Source: Candidatus Latescibacterota bacterium (GTDB lineage: Bacteria; Latescibacterota; UBA2968). Taken from it: 51,012 bases of DNA. Both the position numbers and the translations under genes were made by a program. The DNA is taken from NCBI GenBank assembly GCA_022821275.1, contig JAJEDY010000092.1, positions 1 to 51,012 of the forward strand, written 5' to 3'. How positions within the stretch are numbered: position 1 is the stretch's first letter; every line of letters starts with the position of its first letter. The notes below the pieces were generated by a model. It did no database searches. It was not told the DNA's origin and saw only the letters and a program-made list of their open reading frames with translations. This document shows, one piece after another, positions 1 through 8,708 of the stretch.

Positions 1-636
1 CGCACCGAATACGACGGAACCATCACCGTCCTCATCGACAGCTTTGAGGGCAAACCTCTCAACGCCCCCAACGACGTCACCTCGCATTCCGATGGCAGTA
101 TATGGTTCACCGATCCGGGATACGGCATCATGCTCGACTACGAAGGCCACATTGCCGATGCCGAACTGCCCACCAATGTCTATCGCATCGATCCCACCAC
201 CGGAAATACCACAGTCGTTGCCGACGATTTTGTGCGCCCCAATGGACTGTGTTTCTCACCCGACGAAAAAATTCTCTACATCACCGATACCGGGTCCTCT
301 CACGGATTGGGCGGTCCCGCGCATATTCGCGCATTTGATGTCGAAAATGGCAGCCTCAAAAACAGTCGCATCTTTGCCGACATGGCACCCGGATTCGCCG
401 ATGGCATTCGCTGCGACATTGACGGCAACCTGTGGAGCAGTTCGGGCTGGGGTAACCCCGAAGATAACGGCGTCAAAATTTTCGCGCCCGATGGCGACCT
501 CATTGGAAAAATTCACCTGCCCGAAGTGTGTTCCAACCTCTGCTTTGGCGGACAAAAGAAAAACCGCCTCTTCATGACCGGCGGCATGTGTTTATACTCA
601 GTGTATCTCGAAGCCAAAGGCGCGCAGAGGCCGTAA
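1..636 (+). CDS. SMP-30/gluconolactonase-like beta-propeller hydrolase (5' partial)
   Basis: The frame is open from the first base of the window to the TAA at 634-636, giving 211 visible codons; the N-terminus lies outside. The visible part carries hallmarks of the SMP-30/gluconolactonase/LRE family: an Asn-rich NAPNDV segment followed by DGSIWFTDPGYG, then RPNGLCFSPDEK and later FADGIRCDIDGNLW, where Asn and Asp side chains normally bind the divalent metal. Members hydrolyse sugar lactones or related esters. The substrate cannot be told from sequence. It is followed after 27 bp by a small membrane protein and a sodium:solute symporter, so uptake and breakdown of a sugar-like compound is a reasonable inference. 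Confidence 0.85.
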   Translation, partial: RTEYDGTITVLIDSFEGKPLNAPNDVTSHSDGSIWFTDPGYGIMLDYEGHIADAELPTNVYRIDPTTGNTTVVADDFVRPNGLCFSPDEKILYITDTGSSHGLGGPAHIRAFDVENGSLKNSRIFADMAPGFADGIRCDIDGNLWSSSGWGNPEDNGVKIFAPDGDLIGKIHLPEVCSNLCFGGQKKNRLFMTGGMCLYSVYLEAKGAQRP

Positions 637-663
637 TCTATAAAAATAAAAAGGATAACATCC

Positions 664-879
664 ATGTCACAAAAAACAAAAATCTGGCCCCTGAGTATTT
701 TGCTCGTCCTGCTAATTCTATTTTTTAATACCTGGATGTGGGACAACGACGAACTGATCCTGGGATTGCCAATCAATTTGCTTTACCACATCGGCCTGTG
801 CGTCCTGACCACACTCTCTATGCTCGTGATTGTACGTCTGGCATGGCCTCATCATTTAGATGCGGAGGATCGGGAATGA
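664..879 (+). CDS. DUF3311-type small membrane protein, partner of the following symporter
   Basis: A 71-residue protein with two hydrophobic helices (about residues 10-27 and 38-62) separated by a short polar loop, ending in a charged tail. Size, the two-helix layout, the GLPINLLYHIG segment between the helices and the position directly before a sodium:solute symporter match the DUF3311 family. Its TGA overlaps the symporter ATG (ATGA at 876-879), so the two are probably translationally coupled. Family members are thought to be accessory subunits of SSS transporters; that role is inferred from context. Confidence 0.75.
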   Translation: MSQKTKIWPLSILLVLLILFFNTWMWDNDELILGLPINLLYHIGLCVLTTLSMLVIVRLAWPHHLDAEDRE

Positions 880-2321
880 TTATTGCGGTTGTCGCAATTT
901 ATCTGGGCCTGGTTATCGTGGTTGGCACTCTGGGACATCGGCTGTTTCGCAACACCGCAGAAGACTACTTTGTCGCAAGCCGAACCATTGGTCCTGTAGT
1001 CTTGCTGATGACACTGCTGGGCACCAATCTAACGGCATTTACAATGCTCGGAGCATCCGGAGAAGCCTATCGCCTGGGAATTATCGTTTTCGGTCTTATG
1101 GGCGCAAGTTCGTCCATTCTAATTCCATTTCTCTTTTATTATCTCGGCACAAAAAGCTGGTGGTTGGGCAAACGGTTTTCCTATGTCACCCAAATCCAGA
1201 TGATCCGGGACCGCTATACATCCCCTGCACTGGGAACGCTCTTATTTGTCGTCGTAGTGTTGTTGATGCTGCCCTACATCCTGATAGGAGTCAAAGGCGG
1301 GGGCGATGCGCTCGCGGCAATCACGCGCGGTGAGTGGCCGAGTTGGGCAGGCAGCTTGCTCGTATGTGGCGTAACATTTCTGTACGTAACCTATGGCGGG
1401 ATGCGAAGTACAGCCTGGGCAAATACCTTTCAAACAACAGTATTTATTCTCGTAGGCATCGTTGCCTATCTCGTCATCATGGATCACTACGGCGGGATCG
1501 GCGAGGCTATGGCAACGCTGCGCGATACACACCCAGAATTTGTGGTTTTTGGCAGCGGCTCTTATACCGTATTCAAAATGCTCTCCTATCTCCTGCTACC
1601 CATTAGTGTCGCGGCATTTCCCCATATTTACGGCCATTGGCTCTCCGCCCGAACCGCGCGATCATTTCAAACGCCCATCGTATTCTATCCCCTGTGTATC
1701 GCCGCCGTATGGGTACCCAGTGTCACCCTCGGAATGGTCGGTCGCATCGATTTCACGGCACCACTGAGTGGCCCTATACTGATTGAATTAATACTGGCAC
1801 ATACGGGCGGCGTACTGGCAGGATGCCTGGCGGCAGGTGTTTTTGCAGCAATTATGTCTTCCCTCGACTCTCAAACCCTTGCCCTGGGCGCGATGTTTAC
1901 CGAAGATATTGTGCGATTTTACGGTTTTGACAATCAGTTATCCGAAAAACAGCAAGTCTTATTCGGACGCCTATTTGTCGCTGCATTCCTCGTACTGGCC
2001 TTTGTCGCGTCGCTATTTACAACGCGGTCAATTTTTGAACTCGGCGCATGGTCACTCACGGGTTTCGCGGGATTGGTACCCATATTCGTCGGCGCGCTGT
2101 ACTGGAAACGCAGCACAAAGCAGGGCGCAACCGCGGCAATCCTGAGTGTAATTGGTCTATGGCTATTTTTTTATGCAGATTCCCTGAACGCAGAAGGCGC
2201 TTACAGCATTGGTGGAACCGGCTTAATCCCCGCCGGCATTATCGTCCCTGTTTCCGCGCTCATTCTCATCCTCGTATCTTTCGCCACCACACCACCTCGC
2301 AATGCAGATCGATTCTTTTAA
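876..2321 (+). CDS. Sodium:solute symporter (SSS family)
   Basis: A 481-residue polytopic inner-membrane protein. The sequence begins MIIAVVAIYLGLVIVVGTL and continues with the SSS hallmark of a membrane segment followed by AEDYFVASRTIGP, then an Ala/Thr-rich helix 2 (LLGTNLTAFTMLG), and later AAGVFAAIMSSLDSQTLALG, the region that forms part of the second sodium site in SSS proteins. The frame is open further upstream, but the ATG at 876 is preferred: it follows GGAGG at 864-868 and overlaps the stop of the small partner gene. The substrate is unknown; the neighbouring lactonase suggests a sugar acid or related carbohydrate derivative. Confidence 0.88.
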   Translation: MIIAVVAIYLGLVIVVGTLGHRLFRNTAEDYFVASRTIGPVVLLMTLLGTNLTAFTMLGASGEAYRLGIIVFGLMGASSSILIPFLFYYLGTKSWWLGKRFSYVTQIQMIRDRYTSPALGTLLFVVVVLLMLPYILIGVKGGGDALAAITRGEWPSWAGSLLVCGVTFLYVTYGGMRSTAWANTFQTTVFILVGIVAYLVIMDHYGGIGEAMATLRDTHPEFVVFGSGSYTVFKMLSYLLLPISVAAFPHIYGHWLSARTARSFQTPIVFYPLCIAAVWVPSVTLGMVGRIDFTAPLSGPILIELILAHTGGVLAGCLAAGVFAAIMSSLDSQTLALGAMFTEDIVRFYGFDNQLSEKQQVLFGRLFVAAFLVLAFVASLFTTRSIFELGAWSLTGFAGLVPIFVGALYWKRSTKQGATAAILSVIGLWLFFYADSLNAEGAYSIGGTGLIPAGIIVPVSALILILVSFATTPPRNADRFF

Positions 2322-2367
2322 ATTAGAGGTATAGTACGCCCCCGTGCCCACTCGGCCCAGCAACACA

Positions 2368-2397
2368 ACAGGACATCTCTATAGAGAAATGTCCTGT
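2368..2397. terminator. Bidirectional hairpin terminator between convergent genes
   Basis: ACAGGACAT at 2368-2376 is the exact reverse complement of ATGTCCTGT at 2389-2397. After one mismatch the stem continues with TCT/AGA around a four-base loop. It lies between the stop of the symporter (2321) and the stop of the minus-strand enolase gene (2404), and pyrimidine-rich sequence follows on the plus side, as expected for a shared terminator. Confidence 0.75.
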
Positions 2398-2403
2398 TTC
2401 CTC

Positions 2404-3627
2404 TTATTCCACAAATGGTCCCTCCTCTTCGAGCCGTTTGTGAACGCGCTCAAAGTCGGAAGATTCGCCTCTGACGAGGCGTTCGCAATGAATACCGCGC
2501 AACGCGCCTTCCTCAAAACCAGTGAGATTTTGAACATTGGGTTCGCCACGGGTATAATACTTGCGTCCGTAAGGCAGATGGAGCACGCCAATAACATCGA
2601 GTTTGGGAATATGTTCGCGCTGGGCGGCCTGCTTGAACTTTTCCTCATCGACTTCAACGCCAAGCCCTGCGCCTTCGGGCACGCGGCAAAAGCCCTCGGT
2701 CGGCAGCAGTTGCGATGTGGTAATATCGTCTTCGTATTGATCATCAAGGGTAATAATATGCGCGGTTGCCGTGGGCAGGACCGCCGCCTGATGCAACGTA
2801 AAAGCCTTCATCAGGGTATTGCCCGATTGCTGAAGAAGCGTCTGGATATTGGCCTGACCGTATGCAAATCCCTTTCGCATGGTCTCGCCAATGCGACCGC
2901 CAATCATATAAATATCAGCAGTGCCGTGTAAGACCTCCTGCATACCGCCGAGTTGGGGATTGTGCATGATAAGCGGCAGTTGCGTTTTTTGTCTCAGCGT
3001 ACGCCAGCCATCGATATCGGCCCAGGGCAGCGGGTCTTCAATAAAACCGACCACCGGATAATTGCGTTCGAGTTCGGCAACAATGGGAAGCACAACACCC
3101 ATCGTGCGGTTGTGGTTGAAATCCCAGTGCAGCTTAAAACCCTCTGGCGCAACCTCGGCAGCGGCTCGCGTTTGTTCAATAACATCATAGCGTGCGTCGG
3201 AATGCATTTTGAAAATGCGATACCCCTGATCGACAGCGCGCTGGATTTCTTCGGCAAACACTTCGGACGAGCAGGGCCGCGTCCAGGCCGCCGCGGGCAC
3301 CGCATCTCTCACCTTTTGCCCCAGGAGCTTATAGGCAGGCACCTCGAGGTACTTGCCCATGACATCGTAGAGCGCCATGCCAAGAGCCATATGAAAATTG
3401 TTGTGCAAAAAGTCAAAGGGATTGCGCCCAATTAGCGGCTCGATTTCCTCAGACGCAATCGCAGAGCTGTCTTCGTAATCGCCATAGCCAATCAGCCCAT
3501 TATCCGTATGGATTTTGACCACCACATGCTGATCGATATCATACATGCGCGTGCGCCCGTGGTGGTTGTCGTAGCGTTTTGCCAAAGGCATCGCAATGGG
3601 AATGACTTCAATATCGGTGATTTTCAT
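2404..3627 (-). CDS. Enolase-superfamily protein (mandelate racemase / muconate lactonizing type), atypical active site
   Basis: A 407-residue protein with the N-terminal capping domain (MKITDIEVIPIAMPL to about residue 110) and the beta/alpha barrel of the mandelate racemase group. Visible metal-ligand candidates are D169 (HWDFNHNR) and E197 (GFIEDPLP). The base motif normally written KxK reads K140-M-H142, and the third ligand position reads H222-N223 rather than Glu/Asp, so the chemistry may differ from a standard dehydratase or racemase. It is preceded by AGGAGG and by a TTGACA-N17-CATTAT promoter at 3660-3688. It faces the symporter operon convergently. Substrate unknown; probably an acid-sugar or related carboxylate. 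Confidence 0.85.
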   Translation of the reverse strand: MKITDIEVIPIAMPLAKRYDNHHGRTRMYDIDQHVVVKIHTDNGLIGYGDYEDSSAIASEEIEPLIGRNPFDFLHNNFHMALGMALYDVMGKYLEVPAYKLLGQKVRDAVPAAAWTRPCSSEVFAEEIQRAVDQGYRIFKMHSDARYDVIEQTRAAAEVAPEGFKLHWDFNHNRTMGVVLPIVAELERNYPVVGFIEDPLPWADIDGWRTLRQKTQLPLIMHNPQLGGMQEVLHGTADIYMIGGRIGETMRKGFAYGQANIQTLLQQSGNTLMKAFTLHQAAVLPTATAHIITLDDQYEDDITTSQLLPTEGFCRVPEGAGLGVEVDEEKFKQAAQREHIPKLDVIGVLHLPYGRKYYTRGEPNVQNLTGFEEGALRGIHCERLVRGESSDFERVHKRLEEEGPFVE

Positions 3628-3659
3628 CTTAGCCTCCTATATGTGGGGATTGATAGTAC

Positions 3660-3688
3660 ATAATGAATGCAAGAAAATTTACTGTCAA
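3660..3688 (-). promoter_or_regulatory. Sigma-70-like promoter of the enolase-superfamily gene
   Basis: On the minus strand TTGACA (3688-3683) is followed after 17 bases by CATTAT (3665-3660), about 33 bp upstream of the ATG at 3627. The spacing is optimal and no other gene lies between. Confidence 0.65.
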
Positions 3689-3799
3689 GTACTTACATGC
3701 CGCCCTATCTTGATCGCTTGAATCTCTTTGTGCGATGATGTATGTTAGAGAGGTAAGGGACTGGCTGGCCGGGCTGACCACTAACCACTGGAGCAAACA

Positions 3800-4594
3800 A
3801 TGCACCTGATTGCCAGGACAGCAGACGATTTTCGCCAGTTTTGGAATGGCGAGCGAAATTTTCTTATCCATGCTGCGTTGTTCAAATTTGAAATGCCACT
3901 CGTTTCCGCCGAAGAAGTTATAGATATTTTGCGGCGCGATTCCGAAGCGCGCATTCAATTTTTAGATGACAGCTTGAGCGATGCAGAGCAAAATAATCTG
4001 GTCGAAAAATTTAAGGCTGCACCCATAGAAAAAGCCGTCGAAATGCCGATTAGTCTGGCGCATTTTCATCTGCAAAACTTTTATGGCGCGGGACAATTTC
4101 TCGAACACTTTCAAGAGTGTGTGATGATTCCCTGGCGCACCTTCCTGTCTCAACTCGGATTTACATGGCAAAGATGTTATCCCATTATATTTATCTCTGG
4201 AAAAGGGTGCCGTTCGACCTATCACGCAGACTCTTCGCATGTCCTCGCGTGGCAAGTTTATGGGGAAAAACACTTTCACGGTTTTTTAGAACCGGAAAAA
4301 CGCGAACCTGTTAAAAAACTCGTGGAAGATCGAACGGGCGTCACGCGCATTGATATCCCCCAAATAGATCCAGCAGATATTTTGACCTATGACATGCAAC
4401 CCGGCGATTTGCTGTGGAACCAGTTATTAACGCCCCACTGGGTTGATGCGGGCGAAGATGAAGTCGCCATGAGCTTTAATATTTCTCATGGTGGAGTCGC
4501 CTATCGCGGTGAATTTTGTCCAAACGAACAGGTATTGCGCCAATACTGGGAAAAAAATCCAAAAAATGCGTGGCTGGTCGATGTGAGGTACTGA
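3800..4594 (+). CDS. Cupin/JmjC-like Fe(II)/2-oxoglutarate-dependent oxygenase
   Basis: A 264-residue soluble protein. The C-terminal half has a double-stranded beta-helix pattern: STYHADSSHVLAWQVYGEKHF contains an HxD facial-triad candidate, and LQPGDLLWNQ-like sequence (residues about 210-220) leads to TPHWVDAG with the distal His. This pattern fits cupin_8/JmjC-type hydroxylases, which oxidise proteins, small molecules or RNA with Fe(II) and 2-oxoglutarate. The N-terminal 120 residues are helical and not recognised. The ATG at 3800 follows GGAG with suitable spacing. The metallophosphatase gene starts 56 bp downstream. The substrate cannot be predicted. Confidence 0.7.
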   Translation: MHLIARTADDFRQFWNGERNFLIHAALFKFEMPLVSAEEVIDILRRDSEARIQFLDDSLSDAEQNNLVEKFKAAPIEKAVEMPISLAHFHLQNFYGAGQFLEHFQECVMIPWRTFLSQLGFTWQRCYPIIFISGKGCRSTYHADSSHVLAWQVYGEKHFHGFLEPEKREPVKKLVEDRTGVTRIDIPQIDPADILTYDMQPGDLLWNQLLTPHWVDAGEDEVAMSFNISHGGVAYRGEFCPNEQVLRQYWEKNPKNAWLVDVRY

Positions 4595-4650
4595 CCGTGA
4601 TTTCTTTTGGGATTTTTATGCCTTCTGTGGCTATTTAAACTGGATAATCC

Positions 4651-5472
4651 ATGCGCGTTTTTGCCATTTCTGATTTGCACATCGATTACAAGGAAAACCA
4701 TCGGTGGGTGCAACGGCTTTCCAATTGCGATTTCACCAATGATGTGGTGATTGTGGCCGGAGATATAACCGACCGCGCCGTCTCGATGCGCGATACCCTA
4801 TGCGAACTGAAGCAAAAATTTGCACGCGTTTTTTTTGTACCGGGCAATCACGATTTGTGGGTGAGGCCCAATGAGCGATGTGACTCGTTGGAAAAATTCC
4901 ACGCACTTATGGCTTTGTGCAACGTGTTGGACATAGAAACCTCGTGGGCGCAATTGCCAGGTGTACAAATTGTACCGCTTTTGTCGTGGTATGAAAAACC
5001 CGAAGAAAGTACCGACAGTTTGTACGTGCCCCAGGAAGGAGAAGACACAGCCTTACACATGTGGGCGGACAACCGTCTGATTCGCTGGACCGAGGGTGAG
5101 CGATCCATTGCGCGCTATATGCTCGCCCAAAATACCGCGCCTGTTCAGGGCGATGGGCCAGTCATTACCTTTAGCCACTTTTTGCCCAGACGGGAGTTGA
5201 TCTTTGGCAGGTCCCATTCCGCTCCCCGCCCGCGCCCATTGACGAGCGCGTCGAATTTCAATTTCAGTCGGGTAGCTGGCACAAGGGCCTTAGATCGCCT
5301 ATTGCGAAAACTCGGTTCATCGATTCACATATACGGTCATCAGCATCGCAATCGGTGTCGAGAAATTGAGGGTGTAACGTATGTTTCTCATTGTCTGGGC
5401 TATCAGCGCGAGAGACAATTGGGAGTGGTATGTGGGATGGACGAGGGGCCTCGGTTGGTGTGGGAAACCTGA
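4651..5472 (+). CDS. Calcineurin-like metallophosphoesterase
   Basis: A 273-residue protein with the complete metallophosphoesterase motif set: D8-L-H10 in the first strand, G37-D38-x-x-D, G65-N66-H67-D68, a later HFLPRR segment with a conserved His, and GHQH near the C-terminus (IYGHQHRN). These residues bind two metal ions. The family includes phosphodiesterases, nucleotidases and protein phosphatases; nothing here fixes the substrate. No signal peptide is visible, so it is probably cytoplasmic. It is followed after about 20 bp by an isochorismatase-like hydrolase in the same direction. Confidence 0.88.
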   Translation: MRVFAISDLHIDYKENHRWVQRLSNCDFTNDVVIVAGDITDRAVSMRDTLCELKQKFARVFFVPGNHDLWVRPNERCDSLEKFHALMALCNVLDIETSWAQLPGVQIVPLLSWYEKPEESTDSLYVPQEGEDTALHMWADNRLIRWTEGERSIARYMLAQNTAPVQGDGPVITFSHFLPRRELIFGRSHSAPRPRPLTSASNFNFSRVAGTRALDRLLRKLGSSIHIYGHQHRNRCREIEGVTYVSHCLGYQRERQLGVVCGMDEGPRLVWET

Positions 5473-5492
5473 TTTTTGATATGGAGGGCACG

Positions 5493-6233
5493 ATGAATCT
5501 AACCGTGCAGCATCAGTCCTTATTGTGGGATGACAGTGAACACACGGTTTGGGAAACAATAACAGAACGCGTCTATTGGCCTCCCGAGCAAACAGTCCTG
5601 TTGTTATGCGATGTGTGGAACAACCACTGGTGTCGCGGTGCGGTCGAGCGATTAGAAGCGATGATTCCCCGCATGAACGCCGTTGTGCAAAGCGCGCGAA
5701 AGCAAGGCGTGACCATTATTCACGCCCCCTCGAACACACTCGATGCTTATGCCAATACACCTGCGCGAAGACGGGTACTGGATGTCCCATCTGTTGAACC
5801 CCCTGAAAATTTGGATCTCGCTGATCCCCCACTGCCAATCGACGATTCTGATGGCGGATCAGATACAGGCGAAGACCCTAAAAAAATCAACACACAGGTC
5901 TGGACGCGGCAACACGCGGGGATAGATATTGATCAGGAACGGGATATTATTTCCGATCAGGGGCACGAAATTTACAGCTATATGCAGCATCGAGAAATCG
6001 ACAAAATGCTCATCATGGGTGTACATACCAACATGTGCGTATTGCATCGCACGTTTGCAATCAAACAAATGACGCGCTGGGGCATCCAGGTCGCGCTCAT
6101 TCGAGATTTGACCGATGCGATGTACAACCCCGCAAAGCCGCCTTATGTCAGCCATGAAGCGGGCACGCAATTGGTAATCTCATTTATCGAAAAATTCTGG
6201 TGCCCAACAATTTTAAGCAACGATTTGCTATGA
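5493..6233 (+). CDS. Isochorismatase-family cysteine hydrolase
   Basis: A 246-residue protein of the isochorismatase-like fold (nicotinamidase, N-carbamoylsarcosine amidase and relatives). The Asp of the triad is D40 in VLLLCDVWNNHWC and the nucleophile is C182 in GVHTNMCVLHRT, preceded by the characteristic turn after strand 4. An in-frame ATG exists at 5481, but the ATG at 5493 is preferred because GGAGGG stands just before it (4 bases away). It ends in an ATGA overlap with an in-frame ATG of the next gene. Likely hydrolyses an amide or a vinyl ether; substrate unknown. It sits between a phosphatase and a sulfatase in a catabolic run. Confidence 0.85.
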   Translation: MNLTVQHQSLLWDDSEHTVWETITERVYWPPEQTVLLLCDVWNNHWCRGAVERLEAMIPRMNAVVQSARKQGVTIIHAPSNTLDAYANTPARRRVLDVPSVEPPENLDLADPPLPIDDSDGGSDTGEDPKKINTQVWTRQHAGIDIDQERDIISDQGHEIYSYMQHREIDKMLIMGVHTNMCVLHRTFAIKQMTRWGIQVALIRDLTDAMYNPAKPPYVSHEAGTQLVISFIEKFWCPTILSNDLL

Positions 6234-6241
6234 GGTATGCG

Positions 6242-7678
6242 ATGACTAAACGGCCCAATATTGTATTTATAACGACAGACCATTTGCGGTATGATACGCT
6301 GGGATGTACGGGGGATCGCGTCATACAAACGCCTGCGATTGACGCCTTATCTGAAAGGAGCACGCGATTCTCAAACTGCTTTGTACAAAACCCCGTATGT
6401 TCTCCGTCGCGGGCGACATTTATGACCGGGCGTTATCCCAAAAATCACGGCGTAAAATGGAATGGGTCAAAGCTCAACGAAAATGAAATTACAATGGTAG
6501 AGGCGTTCAAAAACCAGGGCTATACAACCGCCAGCGTGGGCAAACACGGCATTGGGCAGCAGCGTTTTCGGGAAAAACTCGACCACATGGACGCTGTGGG
6601 AATACGGCGGGGATGGAAAGAGCGTGCAGATGGAAATTATACAGTCACCGATCCCAATCAATTTGAACAATATGTTCGCGACCGGGGATACGAATATAAA
6701 ACGGGATACGCCCTGCCCAATTTTCGCAAAAACCTCGGCGCCGTGCCATCCGATCTCCCCGAAGATTGCCACATCGATACCTATGTGGGAATGAAAAGCA
6801 TTGAATACCTCGAAAGCCTGGAAACGAGCAATCCCTTTTTCTTATGGGTAGGATTCTACGGGCCGCACCATCCCTATGTCCCTTCAGGGCGCTTTGCAAA
6901 TATGTACGATCCCAATGCGATGCCACCCTTTCAGCGCACGGAAAACGACATTGCAAAAAAACCGCCCGAATACAGTTTGTATTTCAAAGCAGAACACCAC
7001 AAATATCGCGGATTTGACCAGGCTCCCGACGAGACATTCCGCAAGATGAAGGCGGCGTATTACGGCATGGTATCTCAAATTGACCGCCAGGTGGGCCTGA
7101 TCGTCGAGACATTAAAAAAAAAAGGCGTGGCGGATGAGACCATCGTGATCTTTCTATCGGACCACGGTGAATTTTTAGGCGATCACGGTATCCCGGCCAA
7201 AGCGCCATTTCTCCTCGACTGCATGTTACATATACCGTGTTTTATTGCCGTGCCCGGTCGTGCCGGCAGCGACTGCGATGCCCTGACCGAAACCGTAGAT
7301 CTATTTCCCACAATCGCGCAGCTATCGGGTTTTGACGCGCCCGAATGCGTGCAGGGCATGGATTTATCGCCGTTGATGAACGGTGAACAATCGAAAATAC
7401 GAGACGTAATTTTTGCCGAAGCAGTCGATAAACGCTGCATACGCACGCGAGAATGGAAATATATTCACTACCCGGCAAAAAATTACGGCGAGTTGTATAA
7501 TCTAATCGACGATCCCTTTGAATTAGACAATTTATACGACGCCCAACCGAAAAAAAGGGAAGAAATGAAGCGGACTTTTTACGCCCACATGGATGCAACC
7601 GAAGATTTCATCCATCCGAAGTATGATCGCTTTACCGCCAAACAGGGTGAGCCTGTGACACACTATATGACCTGGTGA
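6242..7678 (+). CDS. Formylglycine-dependent sulfatase (arylsulfatase/choline-sulfatase type)
   Basis: A 478-residue sulfatase. TKRPNIVFITTDHLRYDTLG supplies the N-terminal metal-binding Asp, and VCSPSRATFMTGRYP contains the CxPSR signature, with C53 being the residue oxidised to formylglycine. Downstream, FFLWVGFYGPHHPY and VIFLSDHGEFLGDHG contain the other metal and sulfate-binding residues. An ATG at 6230 overlaps the preceding stop, but 6242 is chosen because GAGG lies 6 bases before it and the family usually begins close to the PNIV strand. No signal peptide is visible, so this enzyme may act inside the cell. Directly followed by a TauE/SafE anion exporter. Confidence 0.9.
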   Translation: MTKRPNIVFITTDHLRYDTLGCTGDRVIQTPAIDALSERSTRFSNCFVQNPVCSPSRATFMTGRYPKNHGVKWNGSKLNENEITMVEAFKNQGYTTASVGKHGIGQQRFREKLDHMDAVGIRRGWKERADGNYTVTDPNQFEQYVRDRGYEYKTGYALPNFRKNLGAVPSDLPEDCHIDTYVGMKSIEYLESLETSNPFFLWVGFYGPHHPYVPSGRFANMYDPNAMPPFQRTENDIAKKPPEYSLYFKAEHHKYRGFDQAPDETFRKMKAAYYGMVSQIDRQVGLIVETLKKKGVADETIVIFLSDHGEFLGDHGIPAKAPFLLDCMLHIPCFIAVPGRAGSDCDALTETVDLFPTIAQLSGFDAPECVQGMDLSPLMNGEQSKIRDVIFAEAVDKRCIRTREWKYIHYPAKNYGELYNLIDDPFELDNLYDAQPKKREEMKRTFYAHMDATEDFIHPKYDRFTAKQGEPVTHYMTW

Positions 7679-7685
7679 TGAGTGC

Positions 7686-8423
7686 ATGGAGATAGCAGAT
7701 TGGTTCTTGATCGGGGCGGCGTGTATAACATCGATGATCGCGGCAGTTGGCGGCGTTGGTGGCGGCGTTGTCCTCATTGCGATTATGCCGGGTTTTCTCC
7801 CCGCTGCGGCGATTATTCCGGTTCACGGACTGGTGCAAATCGCCAGCAATTTGAGCCGCGCGCTCATTGGCCTCAAGCATACCGAATGGCGTCTTGTAGG
7901 GCAATACGCAATCGGAACAGTGATTGGCGCCGCATTGGGTTCTCGTTTTATTGCCGACTTAGAATGGGAAGTCATGCCCCTCTTTTTGGGCATTTTTATT
8001 TTGATCATTACGTGGATGCCCAAATTTTCTCGTGCGCCCGATTTACCCGCAAAATTTACACTTCTGGGTGCTTTTCAAACCGCTTTGTCCTTGTTTTTGG
8101 GTGTAAGTGGTCCGCTCAATATGCCATTTCTCTTGCGAGAAAACCTGCCCCGAGATCGCACGGTAATCACGCATTCGGTTCAGATGGCATCGAGCCATGC
8201 GATGAAAATTTTGACATTTGGGTTTTTGGGATTTGTCTTTGCACCGTATTGGAAATTGGTCGTTGGCATGATCGCCTCGGCATCTCTTGGGTCTTATCTG
8301 GGAACCCTGATTCGCGGGCGCGTGCCCGAGCACCATTTTCGCGTAATTTTAAGGTGGCTGGTAACACTGCTCGCCGTACGTATGATTTTGTATGTTCTAA
8401 GTGGTCATATAGGAGTTTTTTAG
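7686..8423 (+). CDS. TauE/SafE-family membrane transporter (sulfite/anion exporter type)
   Basis: A 245-residue protein with about seven to eight hydrophobic helices arranged as two similar halves: IGAACITSMIAAVGGVGGGVVLIA near the start and LGAFQTALSLFLGVSGPLNMPFLL in the middle both carry the Gly-rich signature of the TauE/SafE (formerly DUF81) family. It begins only 7 bp after the sulfatase stop. Members export sulfite, sulfoacetate or other anions; removal of sulfate or sulfite released by the sulfatase is a plausible inference. There is no strong ribosome-binding site, which suggests translation coupled to the sulfatase. Confidence 0.85.
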   Translation: MEIADWFLIGAACITSMIAAVGGVGGGVVLIAIMPGFLPAAAIIPVHGLVQIASNLSRALIGLKHTEWRLVGQYAIGTVIGAALGSRFIADLEWEVMPLFLGIFILIITWMPKFSRAPDLPAKFTLLGAFQTALSLFLGVSGPLNMPFLLRENLPRDRTVITHSVQMASSHAMKILTFGFLGFVFAPYWKLVVGMIASASLGSYLGTLIRGRVPEHHFRVILRWLVTLLAVRMILYVLSGHIGVF

Positions 8424-8708
8424 TATATTATACAGTCACTCTAAGCGAATGGGAACGGAGTCAAATAAACGGCCTGTCGCGCCCTTTATCCTGTCATTGT
8501 GGCATGGTTTTAGCCGCCACGCGCAACACAACGCCAGTATTCCAGTCTTTTTTTATACCGTAGAACTCATAGACAGCTATTTAATAAAACGCCACGAACT
8601 CACTTACCTCTACGTGGAAGCGATGGTAATGCCGGATTCCAAATTCCGAAAGTAGCGAAGGCATAAATCCATCAATCATTTCTGCTAAACTCAACATAGG
8701 GATAAAAC

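Noticed and set aside
7682-8563. 293-codon frame overlapping the TauE/SafE gene
   Set aside because: It is the +2 shadow of the exporter; its translation is Arg/Cys-rich with no family pattern, while the other frame gives clear membrane helices.
8449-8655. 68-codon plus-strand frame between the exporter and the defence operon
   Set aside because: No ribosome-binding site, no recognisable family and no clear compositional support. The rest of 8424-8708 also shows no feature I can support apart from being the leader of the defence operon.
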